Assembly: GCA_025356335.1 (NCBI GenBank)
Contig: JANXUF010000112.1
Span: forward strand, 1-64,000
Origin: Actinomycetes bacterium
GTDB taxonomy: Bacteria; Actinomycetota; Acidimicrobiia; Acidimicrobiales; Ilumatobacteraceae
Length of the DNA stretch: 64,000 bases
Reading direction: 5' to 3'
Below are positions 43,222-53,170 of the stretch, in pieces. How positions within the stretch are numbered: position 1 is the stretch's first letter; every line of letters starts with the position of its first letter. Below the pieces are notes generated by a model. The model was given only the letters and a program-made list of their open reading frames with translations. It had not been told where the DNA came from and searched no databases. Made by a program: the position numbers and the translations under genes.

Positions 43222-44736
43222 TCAGTCTGTGCCGGGCCGACGGACCGCTTCGGCCGCCTGCGTGTTCTGCTTCTTTGCGCCGGACGGGTTGGCTCTGGCG
43301 ATCTGTTCAGCCGTCGGCGTGATCTTCTTCCGCGACTCGGCCGGCAACAGATCCATGATCGCCTTCATGATCGCCGTCGTGTCGGCGTCCGGATTGCGGT
43401 GCTTCAGTTCGACAGCTGCACCGACGCGGACCGTGACCTTCGGTGGGCTGGTGATGTTCAAGACGTTCGGCAGTCTGGCCGATCGCGGCCAGACCTCTTC
43501 GGTCCCCCACAGCCCGATCGGAATGACAGGGGCACCGGTCATCTGCGCGAGTTTCGCAGCACCCCACCGACCTTTGAGCTCGGGATCGTAGAAACCAGCA
43601 CCACGTGGGATTGTCCCCTGCGGCATCAGTACCACGAGATCACCGGCCTCGAGTGCTTCGGCAGCCGCCTTCAGCGGTTCGTCGGATCCGGATGCGCGTT
43701 CGACGCGTATTCCGCCCATCGCCTTCGCCAACTGGCCGATGATCGGAACGTCGAAGACTTCTTTTTTCCCGAGGAAGCGGGCGGCACGGCCGGACTTGCC
43801 GATGACCATGGCGATGGTCAGCGCGTCGAAATAGGAACGATGATTGGCAGTGACGATTGCCGCACCGCGCGTGGGGATGTTCTCGACCCCGCTGATGTCG
43901 AAGCGGGCGAACGGGATGAGGCGGGGGTTGACGGCAGCACTCGTCAACTTCTGCACTTCGAGTCCGAGCATCGGGACCTTCTGGACACCTGGAGGGACGT
44001 CCAGGTGCTGTGTCGGCCACCTGCGGGCGGCGGCCATGATCGTCAGGCTCGGGTCGGGGTTCACTGCGAACGGATGGCCGACGGCAGAGAGCAGCGGGGC
44101 GTCGAACACGCTGTCGGAGTAGGCGTAGCTCTGTTCGAGATCCGCACCGTTGGCGGCAGCCCATGTCTTGACCGCGTCGAGCTTGCCGGTGTTCCACACG
44201 AATGGCCCAGCGATCGTTCCGTCGTAGGTGCCGTCGGCATTCACGCCGTAACGAGTTGCCAGCGCGTCGTCGAAGCCGAGCAGATCGGCGAACGGCTTGA
44301 TCATGTCGTAGGGCGTGGTGGTCGCCAACACGAGGCGACGGCCTGCGGCGCGGTGTTCGGCGAACATGCCTTCGGCGTACGGTTGCAGCAGGTGGGCGAG
44401 ACGGGGCGCAGCGATCACGCCTGCTTCCTGTACCAGGCGGCGCTCCTTGCCCTTGGCCATCCCTGCCGCCTGACGGGCGAGCGCCATCGACGGCAGGTTT
44501 TCACCGAAGGTGTTGAACAACCAGTAGAGGACGCTTTCGCCCGGAAACGGCCGCCCGCGGAATCCGACCTCGTGCAGCGCCTCGGAGATCACCGGACCGC
44601 TGGCACCGGACAGCAGCGTGCGGTCGAGGTCGATGAACGCCACACCTGCGCTGAGCACCGGTTTGGTCTTCGATCGCACCGCGCTCGGCTGCTTACGGGG
44701 CGTGGCCGATTTCGATGCTGCTGCCATGGGCGTCAT
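43222..44736 (-). CDS. HAD-IB phosphatase fused to PlsC-type acyltransferase
   Basis: A 504-residue two-domain lipid enzyme from the ATG at 44736. The N-terminal HAD-IB domain has FIDLDRTLLSGASGPV (motif I, normal DxD), VLATTTPYDMIKPFA and YAYSDSVFDAPLLSAVG. The C-terminal acyltransferase (about 270-460) has AIVTANHRSYFDALTIAM (NHxxxxD), VVLMPQGTIPRGAGFY and APVIPIGLWGTEEVWPR. Such fusions occur in actinobacteria and probably couple phosphate removal and acyl transfer in glycerolipid synthesis. It is followed by a Lys/Ala-rich tail. Compare the separate HAD and PlsC in the 22-29 kb cluster. Confidence 0.88.
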   Translation of the reverse strand: MTPMAAASKSATPRKQPSAVRSKTKPVLSAGVAFIDLDRTLLSGASGPVISEALHEVGFRGRPFPGESVLYWLFNTFGENLPSMALARQAAGMAKGKERRLVQEAGVIAAPRLAHLLQPYAEGMFAEHRAAGRRLVLATTTPYDMIKPFADLLGFDDALATRYGVNADGTYDGTIAGPFVWNTGKLDAVKTWAAANGADLEQSYAYSDSVFDAPLLSAVGHPFAVNPDPSLTIMAAARRWPTQHLDVPPGVQKVPMLGLEVQKLTSAAVNPRLIPFARFDISGVENIPTRGAAIVTANHRSYFDALTIAMVIGKSGRAARFLGKKEVFDVPIIGQLAKAMGGIRVERASGSDEPLKAAAEALEAGDLVVLMPQGTIPRGAGFYDPELKGRWGAAKLAQMTGAPVIPIGLWGTEEVWPRSARLPNVLNITSPPKVTVRVGAAVELKHRNPDADTTAIMKAIMDLLPAESRKKITPTAEQIARANPSGAKKQNTQAAEAVRRPGTD

Positions 44737-44780
44737 CGTAGACCACTCCTCGTGCCGTGGTGCGTGCCAGATCAGTGCTG

Positions 44781-44926
44781 GGCGGATGCCGGGGTCCGCC
44801 GCCGACACAACGAGAAAAAGGGAAGAAAACGGGAGAAGCGCCGCTTGGGGGAGCGGCGCTTCTCAACCTGAACCTCGGCCATTTGGGGGAAACGGCCGCT
44901 CGGTTCTTTCGAGCCGGGATGGGGGA
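44781..44926 (+). ncRNA. Cluster of hairpins with G-rich loops (possible structured RNA)
   Basis: Between the divergent acyltransferase and LysR genes: GGCGGA-TGCCGGGG-TCCGCC (44781-44800); a 13-bp perfect stem GAGAAGCGCCGCT / AGCGGCGCTTCTC with loop TGGGGG (44833-44864); CGGCC.TTT around GGGGG (about 44877-44900); and CGGTTC-TTTC-GAGCCG just after. Two loops share TTGGGGG(A). A purine-rich run precedes the long stem. Position fits the leader of the LysR gene or a small RNA; a plain terminator would be odd between divergent genes. Confidence 0.4.
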
Positions 44927-45015
44927 TTCCGGCTTCGATTTGTTATGTGAAAGTATGCACGTGAATGCGTGATCGTTCAAGCGCATTGCTGGGATATCTG
45001 CTATCACTTGTAGCG

Positions 45016-45948
45016 ATGGATCTTCGACAGCTGTCCGCGCTGGTTGCAATCGCCGATCACGGGTCGTTCTCTGCAGCGGCGAAAGCGCTCTACACGGTGC
45101 AATCGAACGTCTCCGGGCACATTTCCCGGCTCGAGCGCGAACTCGGCGTGACGCTCATCGACCGCACCGGCAGGGGGCTGACCAACGAGGGCATGATGGT
45201 GCTCGAACGCGCCCGCCGGATCCAACGCGAGTTCGAGGGCATCGCCGCCGACATCGCCTCACTCGGCACCACCGTTGCCGGCGACGCACGGATCGGCGTC
45301 ATCGGTACGACAGCCCGTTGGCTGATGCCGCTCGTGCTCCGTGCGCTCGGACGAGATCACCCGCTGGTCCACGCCATCCTCGCAGAGGGTACGACGAGCA
45401 ATCTCGTGCCGCGCCTGCTGTCCGGCGCGCTCGATGCGGCCATCGTGCATCTGCCGGTGGACGAGCCGGAACTGCGCGTCGTACCACTCTTCGCAGAAGA
45501 CCTCGTCGTTATCACGCCCGCCGATCATCCGTTGGCGACGGTGAGCGAGGTGTCGTTGCGAACGCTCTCGGCCTATCCCCTGCTCCTCCCCCCGCACGGC
45601 ACTGCGCTGCGCCGGGTCATCGACCGCGCCGTGCACACTGCAGGGGTGACATTGATCGCCCAGGCGGAGATCGACGGCGTGCGACTGCTGGCGTCGCTGG
45701 CGCAGGAGGGATTCGGCCCGACGATCGTCCCGACCACGACCGTTCCGATCTGGGTCACCGGCGAGTTCCGACGCGTCGCGGTCCCGGAGTTGCCCCGACG
45801 CGTCGTCGGATGGGTGCAGTCGCGTCGCCCCGCCGCTGCCGCACCGGCAAAAGCGACGCTCGACGTCCTCCGCAACGTCATCGCCGAACACGCCGCCGAA
45901 CAGCCCGGTGTCTACCTCGACGAACTCATCCCCCTCGCCACCCGCTGA
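45016..45948 (+). CDS. LysR-family transcriptional regulator
   Basis: A 310-residue regulator. The DNA-binding domain is MDLRQLSALVAIADHGSFSA with KALYTVQSNVSGHISRLERE (residues 1-42). The periplasmic-binding-protein-like effector domain runs from about 90 (DARIGVIGTTARWLMP) and includes LVVITPADHPLA and PLLLPPHGTALRRV. Start ATG at 45016. It lies 62 bases upstream of the carboxyltransferase gene on the same strand; whether it controls that gene is not clear, since LysR targets are usually divergent. The upstream neighbour on the other strand is the HAD-PlsC fusion. Confidence 0.92.
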   Translation: MDLRQLSALVAIADHGSFSAAAKALYTVQSNVSGHISRLERELGVTLIDRTGRGLTNEGMMVLERARRIQREFEGIAADIASLGTTVAGDARIGVIGTTARWLMPLVLRALGRDHPLVHAILAEGTTSNLVPRLLSGALDAAIVHLPVDEPELRVVPLFAEDLVVITPADHPLATVSEVSLRTLSAYPLLLPPHGTALRRVIDRAVHTAGVTLIAQAEIDGVRLLASLAQEGFGPTIVPTTTVPIWVTGEFRRVAVPELPRRVVGWVQSRRPAAAAPAKATLDVLRNVIAEHAAEQPGVYLDELIPLATR

Positions 45949-46010
45949 CCCGGAGCGCCGAGGTTCTCACAACAGACACGAAATCGAAAGTAGGGTCGAA
46001 GGCCGTGGTG

Positions 46011-47357
46011 ATGACCGTGTCCGTTCCGTTGCGTGCCAAGGCGCCAGGCGCAGCGCACGCCGCAGTGTCCGAGATCGACGGGCGTCGGGTCGTCGTCATC
46101 GACATCGATGCCTCGGTGCGCAAAGGGGCGCTGTCCTCCCCGGCCTCGCAGACGATCGCCACCGCCGCAGACACAGCGAGGCAGATGGGCCTGCCGCTGA
46201 TCGCCTTGATGGGTTCGAGTGGTGCCGACATCGTCGAGGGTTTCTCCGCACTGCACGGATGGGGTCAGGCCGCCAAGGCGATGGCCTCGTGTTCTGGCAT
46301 CGTCCCGGTGATCGCCGTCGTGACCGGACCTGCGGTGTCGGGACCTGCATTGCTGATCGGTCTCGCTGACCACGTGATCATGACCGAGGACTCGTACGCG
46401 TTCGTCTCCGGACCGGCGATGGTCGCCGAGTTCACCGGCGTGTTCGTCGACAACGACGAACTCGGCGGGGCCAATTCCCACGCGCGCTTTTCCGGCGCCG
46501 CCAGCATGGTCGTTGCCAACCGCGAGGCGGCGATGGAGGCTGTCGTCCAGATCCTCTCCTACCTCCCGTCGAGCGTCGACGACGACGCGCCCCGGTGGCC
46601 GTGCGACGACCCATGGGACCGCCCGGTCCCGGAAGCCGGCGCGTTGATGCCGACGACGTCGACGGGCAGTTACGACATGCGCGGTGTGATCCGAGCACTC
46701 GTCGACGACGGAGAGATGCTCGAATTACGAGCCCGTTGGGCAGCCAACATCGTCACTGCGTTGGCGACGATCGACGGGCGTCCTGTGGGAATCGTCGGCA
46801 ACCAGCCGCTCGCCCTCGCCGGAACGCTGGATATTCCGGCGAGTCAGAAAGCAGCGCGGTTCGTCGCCTTCTGCGATGCCTTCAACCTGCCGATCGTCAC
46901 CCTGGTCGACACGCCGGGTTTCTATCCGGGAAAGGACCTGGAGTGGCGTGGCATGATCCGCCACGGCGCGCAGCTCGTCTTCGCCTACGCCAGGGCGACC
47001 GTGCCGCGCATCTGCATCGTGTTGCGTAAGAGCTACGGCGGCGCATACATCGTGATGGACTCGAAGAAGATGGGCAACGACCTGTGCCTCGCCTGGCCGA
47101 TCGCCGAACTCGCCGTGATGGGAGCGGGGCAGGCAGCGGCGATCCTCCAACGTCGGGCGACGGCGGAAGAGCGCGCTGCATTCGAGGCCGACTACGCAGA
47201 GCGCCTCCTCAATCCGTACGTTGCCGCAGAACGCGGCTACATCGACGGTGTCATCGAGCCCGGCGAAACACGTGCCGAGATCGCCAGAGGCCTGCGAATC
47301 CTCGCCGAGAAGCGTGAGCACCTCCCGGCGCGGAAACACGACAACACCCCCCTCTGA
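46011..47357 (+). CDS. Acyl-CoA carboxylase carboxyltransferase-like protein (short)
   Basis: A 448-residue homolog of the beta subunit of propionyl/acetyl-CoA carboxylase. The C-terminal half is very close to the family: SYDMRGVIRALVDDGEMLEL, PVGIVGNQPLALAGTLDIPA, SQKAARFVAFCDAFNLPIVT, LRKSYGGAYIVMDSK and the terminal KREHLPARKHDNTPL. The N-terminal half keeps GSSGADIVEG and GPAVSGPALLIG. The first 70-80 residues usual in the family are shortened or diverged. No biotin-carboxylase subunit is nearby. Start taken at ATG 46011, with GTG codons at 46005 and 46008 also possible. The substrate may not be propionyl-CoA. Confidence 0.85.
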   Translation: MTVSVPLRAKAPGAAHAAVSEIDGRRVVVIDIDASVRKGALSSPASQTIATAADTARQMGLPLIALMGSSGADIVEGFSALHGWGQAAKAMASCSGIVPVIAVVTGPAVSGPALLIGLADHVIMTEDSYAFVSGPAMVAEFTGVFVDNDELGGANSHARFSGAASMVVANREAAMEAVVQILSYLPSSVDDDAPRWPCDDPWDRPVPEAGALMPTTSTGSYDMRGVIRALVDDGEMLELRARWAANIVTALATIDGRPVGIVGNQPLALAGTLDIPASQKAARFVAFCDAFNLPIVTLVDTPGFYPGKDLEWRGMIRHGAQLVFAYARATVPRICIVLRKSYGGAYIVMDSKKMGNDLCLAWPIAELAVMGAGQAAAILQRRATAEERAAFEADYAERLLNPYVAAERGYIDGVIEPGETRAEIARGLRILAEKREHLPARKHDNTPL

Positions 47358-47481
47358 TCACCGTGCCTCCGCTGGGTCGACGCCTGCGACCGCCGCCTTG
47401 GGAGACGCAGCCTCGTTCTCGCTAGCATCACGGCCGGGGACAACAGCCCCATCCCAAACCGAGACAAAGGGGACGAGCAAG

Positions 47482-48753
<1,272 letters not shown>

Positions 48754-48773
48754 ACGGCAGTTGATCCGCTGCC

Positions 48774-49199
48774 ATGGAGCTCTCCGATGCCCTGCGCTTC
48801 GCCCGATCGAAGCGCCAGGCCGTGCTGACGACCATCAAGGCTGATGGCCGCCCGCAACTCTCGAACATCACCTACTGCCTGAACGAGGCGAACGAAGTCC
48901 GCATCTCGATCACCGCTGATCGTGCCAAGTATTTCAACCTGTTGCACGATCCGCGTGCCTCGGTCCACGTCACCTCCGAAGACTTCTACGCCTATGCGGT
49001 CCTCGAGGGCACGGCGACGGTGATGCCGGTTGCTGCTTCGCCGGACGATCCGACGGTCGAGGCGTTGGTCGACCTCTACCGGCTGATCGCCGGAGAGCAT
49101 CCGGACTGGGACGACTACCGAGCGGCGATGATCGCGGACCGCCGGACCGTTGTCTCGATCCCGGTGGAGCACGCGTACGGCATGCTGCGCCCGACCTGA
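48774..49199 (+). CDS. PPOX-class F420/FMN-dependent oxidoreductase
   Basis: A 141-residue split-barrel flavoprotein. The fold signature is ALRFARSKRQAVLTTIKADG with RPQLSNITYCL, then SITADRAKYFNLLHDPRASV and a C-terminal dimer strand. This group (the Rv1155 type) binds F420 or FMN and reduces varied substrates. The ATG lies 20 bases after citrate synthase, so it is probably co-transcribed. Which cofactor it uses cannot be decided from sequence by eye. Confidence 0.85.
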   Translation: MELSDALRFARSKRQAVLTTIKADGRPQLSNITYCLNEANEVRISITADRAKYFNLLHDPRASVHVTSEDFYAYAVLEGTATVMPVAASPDDPTVEALVDLYRLIAGEHPDWDDYRAAMIADRRTVVSIPVEHAYGMLRPT

Positions 49200-49270
49200 C
49201 CTGTCTGGGGGCAGGGTCGGAGAACGAAACAAGTACGAAACGCTGCTCGTTTCGGAGGTGGAACTCAGCA

Positions 49271-49975
49271 GTGATCCCTATGGTTTGCACTGTGGCCAAT
49301 CAGCGGATCCTCGTCGTCGACGATGAACCGACGGTGCGCGAGGTCGTTGCCAGCTATCTGCAGCGTGACGGTTACGAGGTTCGCGAGCTTGACCGAGGTG
49401 ACACGGTGCTCGAGACGATACGTACGTTCCAGCCGGACCTCGTGATTCTCGACATCATGCTGCCGGGTGTCTCCGGGATGGACGTACTGCGGCAGTTGGA
49501 TCACGCCAGGACGCCGGTGATCCTGCTGACAGCCAGGGTCGAGGAACCCGATCGCATCCTCGGCCTCGAACTGGGGGCCGACGACTATGTGACCAAACCG
49601 TTCTCGCCTCGCGAGCTCGTTGCCAGGGTACGAACCGTTCTGCGGCGGGCCCTGCAGGACCCCGGTTCACCAGACCTGTTGACCTTCGACACGTTGACGA
49701 TCGACCAGAAGGCCCGCGAGGTCTGCATCGGTGCCGGGCCGGTGGCGTTGACGGCCAAAGAATTCGACCTCCTGGTGTTCCTCGCAGGGAGCCCCCGCCA
49801 GGTCTTCTCACGCGCTCAACTGCTCCATGCGGTGTGGGATTCCTCGCCGGACTTCCAGGACCCGGCGACGGTGACGGTCCACGTTCGGCGTTTACGGTCG
49901 AAGATCGAGCCGGACCCGCTGGCACCGCGTTGGATTACGACGGTCTTCGGCGTCGGGTATCGGTTCGAACCGTGA
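49271..49975 (+). CDS. OmpR/PhoB-family response regulator
   Basis: A 234-residue two-component regulator. The receiver domain has ILVVDDEPTVREVV (acidic pair), the phospho-acceptor Asp in LVILDIMLPGVSGMDV, Thr in VILLTARVEE and Lys in VTKPFSPREL. The C-terminal winged helix (about 135-232) ends TVTVHVRRLRSKIEPDPLAP with RWITTVFGVGYRFEP. Start GTG 49271, or a GTG seven codons later. The stop overlaps the kinase start (GTGA), and the kinase overlaps the molybdoenzyme gene, giving a tight three-gene operon. Confidence 0.95.
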   Translation: MIPMVCTVANQRILVVDDEPTVREVVASYLQRDGYEVRELDRGDTVLETIRTFQPDLVILDIMLPGVSGMDVLRQLDHARTPVILLTARVEEPDRILGLELGADDYVTKPFSPRELVARVRTVLRRALQDPGSPDLLTFDTLTIDQKAREVCIGAGPVALTAKEFDLLVFLAGSPRQVFSRAQLLHAVWDSSPDFQDPATVTVHVRRLRSKIEPDPLAPRWITTVFGVGYRFEP

Positions 49976-51312
49976 ACAAGCGTCTCGTCGTGTCGCTCGG
50001 AGCGCTCGCCGTGCTGGCAATCGTCCTCGCCGATGTCTTGCTCCGACCACCGACCGGGGGCGAGCGGATTCACCTGACGCTCATCCTGCTGCTGCCTGTC
50101 GTCGCCACTGCTGTCACCGTTCCACTGCTTCGTCGATGGGTGTCCCGTCGGGCCAGCGTCGCCGGCGCCGCACTGTTCGTCGGGCTGTGCTCGCTCGGGC
50201 TCGGCGCAGTCACCACGTCGGCGGCATCGAACGCGATGTTCCTGTCGAGTCACGACTACCGGCTGTTCCTCGTCGTGCTGATGCTGTCGTGTGGCATCGC
50301 CCTCGTCGTCGGGGCGCAGCTGACACGGCCGCTGGCGACGGATATCCGCCGGCTCGGCGAGGTTGCCGGTCGCGTCGCCGAGGGCGATCTGCGGGCCCAC
50401 ACCGGGATCGATCGCCGTGACGAGGTCGGCAAGACGGCAACGGCCGTCGATGTGATGGTCGACTCGTTGGCCGCTGCCGCAGACGAACGCGACCGCAATT
50501 CGGCTGCTCGCCAGCAGTTGTTCACGAGCCTCGGTCATGACCTGCGCACCCCGCTAGCGGCAATGCGCGCCGCCGTCGAGAGCCTGCAGGACGGCATCGC
50601 CCCTGACCCGGACCGCTATCTCACGATCCTCGGCAATCAGGTGAACAGCATCGAGGTGATGCTCGACCAGCTGTTCGCCTACGCACGTATCGAATCAGGT
50701 CATCAGGGGGCGAGCCGTGAGACCGTTTCGCTCGCCGAACTCGCCGACGAAGCGGTCGAGGCGTTGACCCCGCTCGCCCATCGCTTCGACGTCCGCCTCC
50801 GCCTCTCGGCCGATCAGCCGGGATTCGTGAACGTCAGCAGCGTCGAAATGTCGCGGGTTCTGCGGAATCTGATCGAAAATGCAATCCGTCACAGCCCTGA
50901 GAACGGATCAGTATGTGTGACGGTAACGGAATCCGAGCCAGGCCTCGTTCGAAGCAGCTTCTGCGGACCCGACCTCGGCGGACCCGACCTCGGCGGACCC
51001 GGCCTCGGCGGACCCGACCTCGTACAACTCAGTGTTCGTGACCAGGGCAGCGGATTTCCGACGGAGTTCCGTGCTCAGGCGTTCGAACCGTTCACTCGTG
51101 CCGATAGTGCCCGAAACGCCAGAACCGGTCATGCGGGTCTCGGTCTGGCGATCACCAAGGGCATCGTGACAGCGCACGACGGACACATCTGGTTGGGTGA
51201 CGGACCGGGTGGTGAGGTCCATGTGACGCTGCCGAAAAGCGTCACATCGATTGCGCAGCCTCAGGCGGTACAACAGACGCAGACGGCGGAGCGAGTGAAG
51301 GAGCTTTCATGA
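49972..51312 (+). CDS. Sensor histidine kinase with internal GPDLGG repeats
   Basis: A 446-residue membrane kinase from the GTG at 49972. Several N-terminal membrane helices (RLVVSLGALAVLAIVLADVL and others up to about 125) with only short external loops, then HAMP (TRPLATDIRRLGEVAGRVAE). The phospho-acceptor His is in FTSLGHDLRTPLAAMRAAVE (about 185). ATPase boxes: N box VLRNLIENAIRHSP and G box VRDQGSGFP, GHAGLGLAITKGIV. Between N and G boxes is a tandem repeat, (GPDLG)-like, from four 15-bp units (50965-51024). Partner of the adjacent response regulator; the stimulus is unknown. Confidence 0.93.
   Translation: MNKRLVVSLGALAVLAIVLADVLLRPPTGGERIHLTLILLLPVVATAVTVPLLRRWVSRRASVAGAALFVGLCSLGLGAVTTSAASNAMFLSSHDYRLFLVVLMLSCGIALVVGAQLTRPLATDIRRLGEVAGRVAEGDLRAHTGIDRRDEVGKTATAVDVMVDSLAAAADERDRNSAARQQLFTSLGHDLRTPLAAMRAAVESLQDGIAPDPDRYLTILGNQVNSIEVMLDQLFAYARIESGHQGASRETVSLAELADEAVEALTPLAHRFDVRLRLSADQPGFVNVSSVEMSRVLRNLIENAIRHSPENGSVCVTVTESEPGLVRSSFCGPDLGGPDLGGPGLGGPDLVQLSVRDQGSGFPTEFRAQAFEPFTRADSARNARTGHAGLGLAITKGIVTAHDGHIWLGDGPGGEVHVTLPKSVTSIAQPQAVQQTQTAERVKELS
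50965..51024 (+). repeat. 15-bp tandem repeat inside the kinase gene
   Basis: Four head-to-tail copies of GGACCCGACCTCGGC (third copy has one change, fourth ends GTA). In frame it encodes Gly-Pro-Asp-Leu-Gly repeats in the ATP-binding domain, between the N and G1 boxes. Copy number could vary without frameshift. Confidence 0.95.
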
Positions 51313-53006
51313 GAACGAATCCTCGATCCGAACGCGAAGTCGACCAGACCAAGGTCGTCGCGCCACCCACCGAGCCGCGGATATTCGGCTTGCTCGCCGG
51401 TCTCGTCTCAGGTGCGGTGGCAGTCGCCACCGGGCTCGTGATCGCCGGCATCATCACCGTTGTCTCGCCGATCGACGCCGTCGGCAGCGTCGTGATCGAT
51501 CACGTCCCGTTGGGCGTCAAGGAGTTCGCCGTCAGCAACTTCGGGACGAACGACAAACTCGCGCTGCGCATCGGCATCTACACGATCTTGGCGATCGCCG
51601 CGATGGCGCTCGGCCTGCTCGCCGTGAACCGCCCTGTGACCGGCGCTGCCGGGATTGGCGTCTTCGGAATCGTCGGAATGCTCGCAGCCTCCAGTCGACC
51701 GTCGCAACCGACGTCGGCGCTGTTTCCCTCGTTGATCGGTGCAGCACTCGGCGCCCCGCTCCTGTACTACCTCGCCACGAGGATCCGTCCGCTCCGGTCG
51801 CTCGAGATACCAGGCCGTTCACGGGTTCCCCTCGGCATGGATCGCCGGCGGTTCCTCATCACCTCGGGCGGGGCGGCCGCCGTGGCCGTGGCCGCCGGCG
51901 CCGGCGCGCGGGCGTTGGAGAACAATCGGGTCAGCACGCTCGATGCCAGCCGCCCGTCGGCACTTCCGCCGGTCTCGTCGTCCACTCCTGCGGGTGGCCC
52001 GTCGGCGAATACGTCCAGTACGTCCAGCGACCCGCCGGCGAGTTCGTCCAGCGGCCCAGCCGTGGGTGCCGGCGCTGATCCGGTGACCCCGTCGAGCACT
52101 CCACTCGATGCCGCGAACGTCGATTCGGCGATTCCGTTCATCACCCCGAATGCGCAGTTCTACCGCATCGACACCGCTCAGTCGTTCCCGAACATCAACG
52201 TCAAGACGTGGAAACTCGACATCAAGGGGATGGTCGACAAGCCGATCAGCCTCAGCTACGCCGACATCTCGGCCATGCCGCAGGTCGAGCGGACGATCAC
52301 GATGACGTGCGTGTCCAACGACATCGGCGGCGATCTCATCGGCACCGCTGTCTTCCAGGGCGTGCTGCTCAAACACGTCACCGACATGGTTGGTATCCAT
52401 GCCGGCGCCGAGCAGGTATTCGGAACGAGCGTCGACGGTTTCACCTGCGGCTTCCCGGTCAGCGTGTTGCAGGACGGCCGGGACGCGATGATCGCCATCG
52501 GCATGAACGGTGAGGCGCTGCCGCTTGCCCACGGTTTCCCGGCGCGCATCGTCGTGCCTGGCCTCTACGGCTATGTCAGCGGGACGAAATGGGTGCAGTC
52601 ATTGGAGATGACGACGTGGGATCGGGCACAGGGGTACTGGATCCCACGTGGCTGGTCACGAGACGGACCGATCAAGACGCAGTCACGGATCGATGTCCCC
52701 CGTCGCGGCGATAAGACGCCTGCTGGGACGGTCCGTGTCGCCGGCGTCGCCTGGGCACAGCACCGTGGCATCGAGAAGGTCGAGGTCAACGTCGATAGGG
52801 GTCCCTGGCAGCTCGCCATGCTCGGGGCCGACGTCACCGACGACGCATGGCGTCAGTGGTACATCGACGTGACGATGGCCAAGGGCAGCCATTCCGTGCA
52901 GGTACGGGCCACGGACAAGACCGGTGCCACCCAGACCGAAGAAGTCACCGACGTCGCGCCGGACGGAGCCACCGGCTACCACACCCGCACGATCGGCGTG
53001 TCGTAG
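51309..53006 (+). CDS. Membrane-anchored sulfite oxidase-like molybdopterin oxidoreductase
   Basis: A 565-residue protein. The N-terminal 160 residues contain about four membrane helices. A twin-arginine-like segment MDRRRFLITSGGAAAVAVAA follows at about 177, then a Ser/Pro/Gly-rich linker. The enzymatic domain (about 285-450) has the molybdenum-ligand Cys in ITMTCVSNDIGGDLIGTAVF (near 333) and LPLAHGFPARIVVPGLYGYV with GTKWVQSLE. A C-terminal Mo-co dimerisation domain includes GVAWAQHRGIEKVEV. It resembles the SorA/YedY superfamily, but the substrate is not known. The ATG overlaps the kinase stop (ATGA), so it is likely controlled by that two-component system. Confidence 0.9.
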   Translation: MRTNPRSEREVDQTKVVAPPTEPRIFGLLAGLVSGAVAVATGLVIAGIITVVSPIDAVGSVVIDHVPLGVKEFAVSNFGTNDKLALRIGIYTILAIAAMALGLLAVNRPVTGAAGIGVFGIVGMLAASSRPSQPTSALFPSLIGAALGAPLLYYLATRIRPLRSLEIPGRSRVPLGMDRRRFLITSGGAAAVAVAAGAGARALENNRVSTLDASRPSALPPVSSSTPAGGPSANTSSTSSDPPASSSSGPAVGAGADPVTPSSTPLDAANVDSAIPFITPNAQFYRIDTAQSFPNINVKTWKLDIKGMVDKPISLSYADISAMPQVERTITMTCVSNDIGGDLIGTAVFQGVLLKHVTDMVGIHAGAEQVFGTSVDGFTCGFPVSVLQDGRDAMIAIGMNGEALPLAHGFPARIVVPGLYGYVSGTKWVQSLEMTTWDRAQGYWIPRGWSRDGPIKTQSRIDVPRRGDKTPAGTVRVAGVAWAQHRGIEKVEVNVDRGPWQLAMLGADVTDDAWRQWYIDVTMAKGSHSVQVRATDKTGATQTEEVTDVAPDGATGYHTRTIGVS

Positions 53007-53035
53007 CAGAGGGCTGAGGCCGACGTCCTGTCCTG

Positions 53036-53064
53036 TCACGTGTCGTGTCACGTGTCGTGTCACT
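53036..53064. repeat. 12-bp tandem repeat
   Basis: GTCACGTGTCGT is repeated at 53036-53047 and 53048-53059, then GTCAC again. It contains CACGTG palindromes. It lies about 30 bases after the molybdoenzyme gene in the 164-base gap before the convergent oxidoreductase, where a terminator would be expected. Confidence 0.8.
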
Positions 53065-53170
53065 GGCGATGTAGACCGCCTGATTGCAGCCGGCTACGTC
53101 CCCAGTAACGAGCCGGTAACCACGCTGTCGACCGGCCGGGCCTGCGATCGGTCGTCGCCGAGGCGTAACG

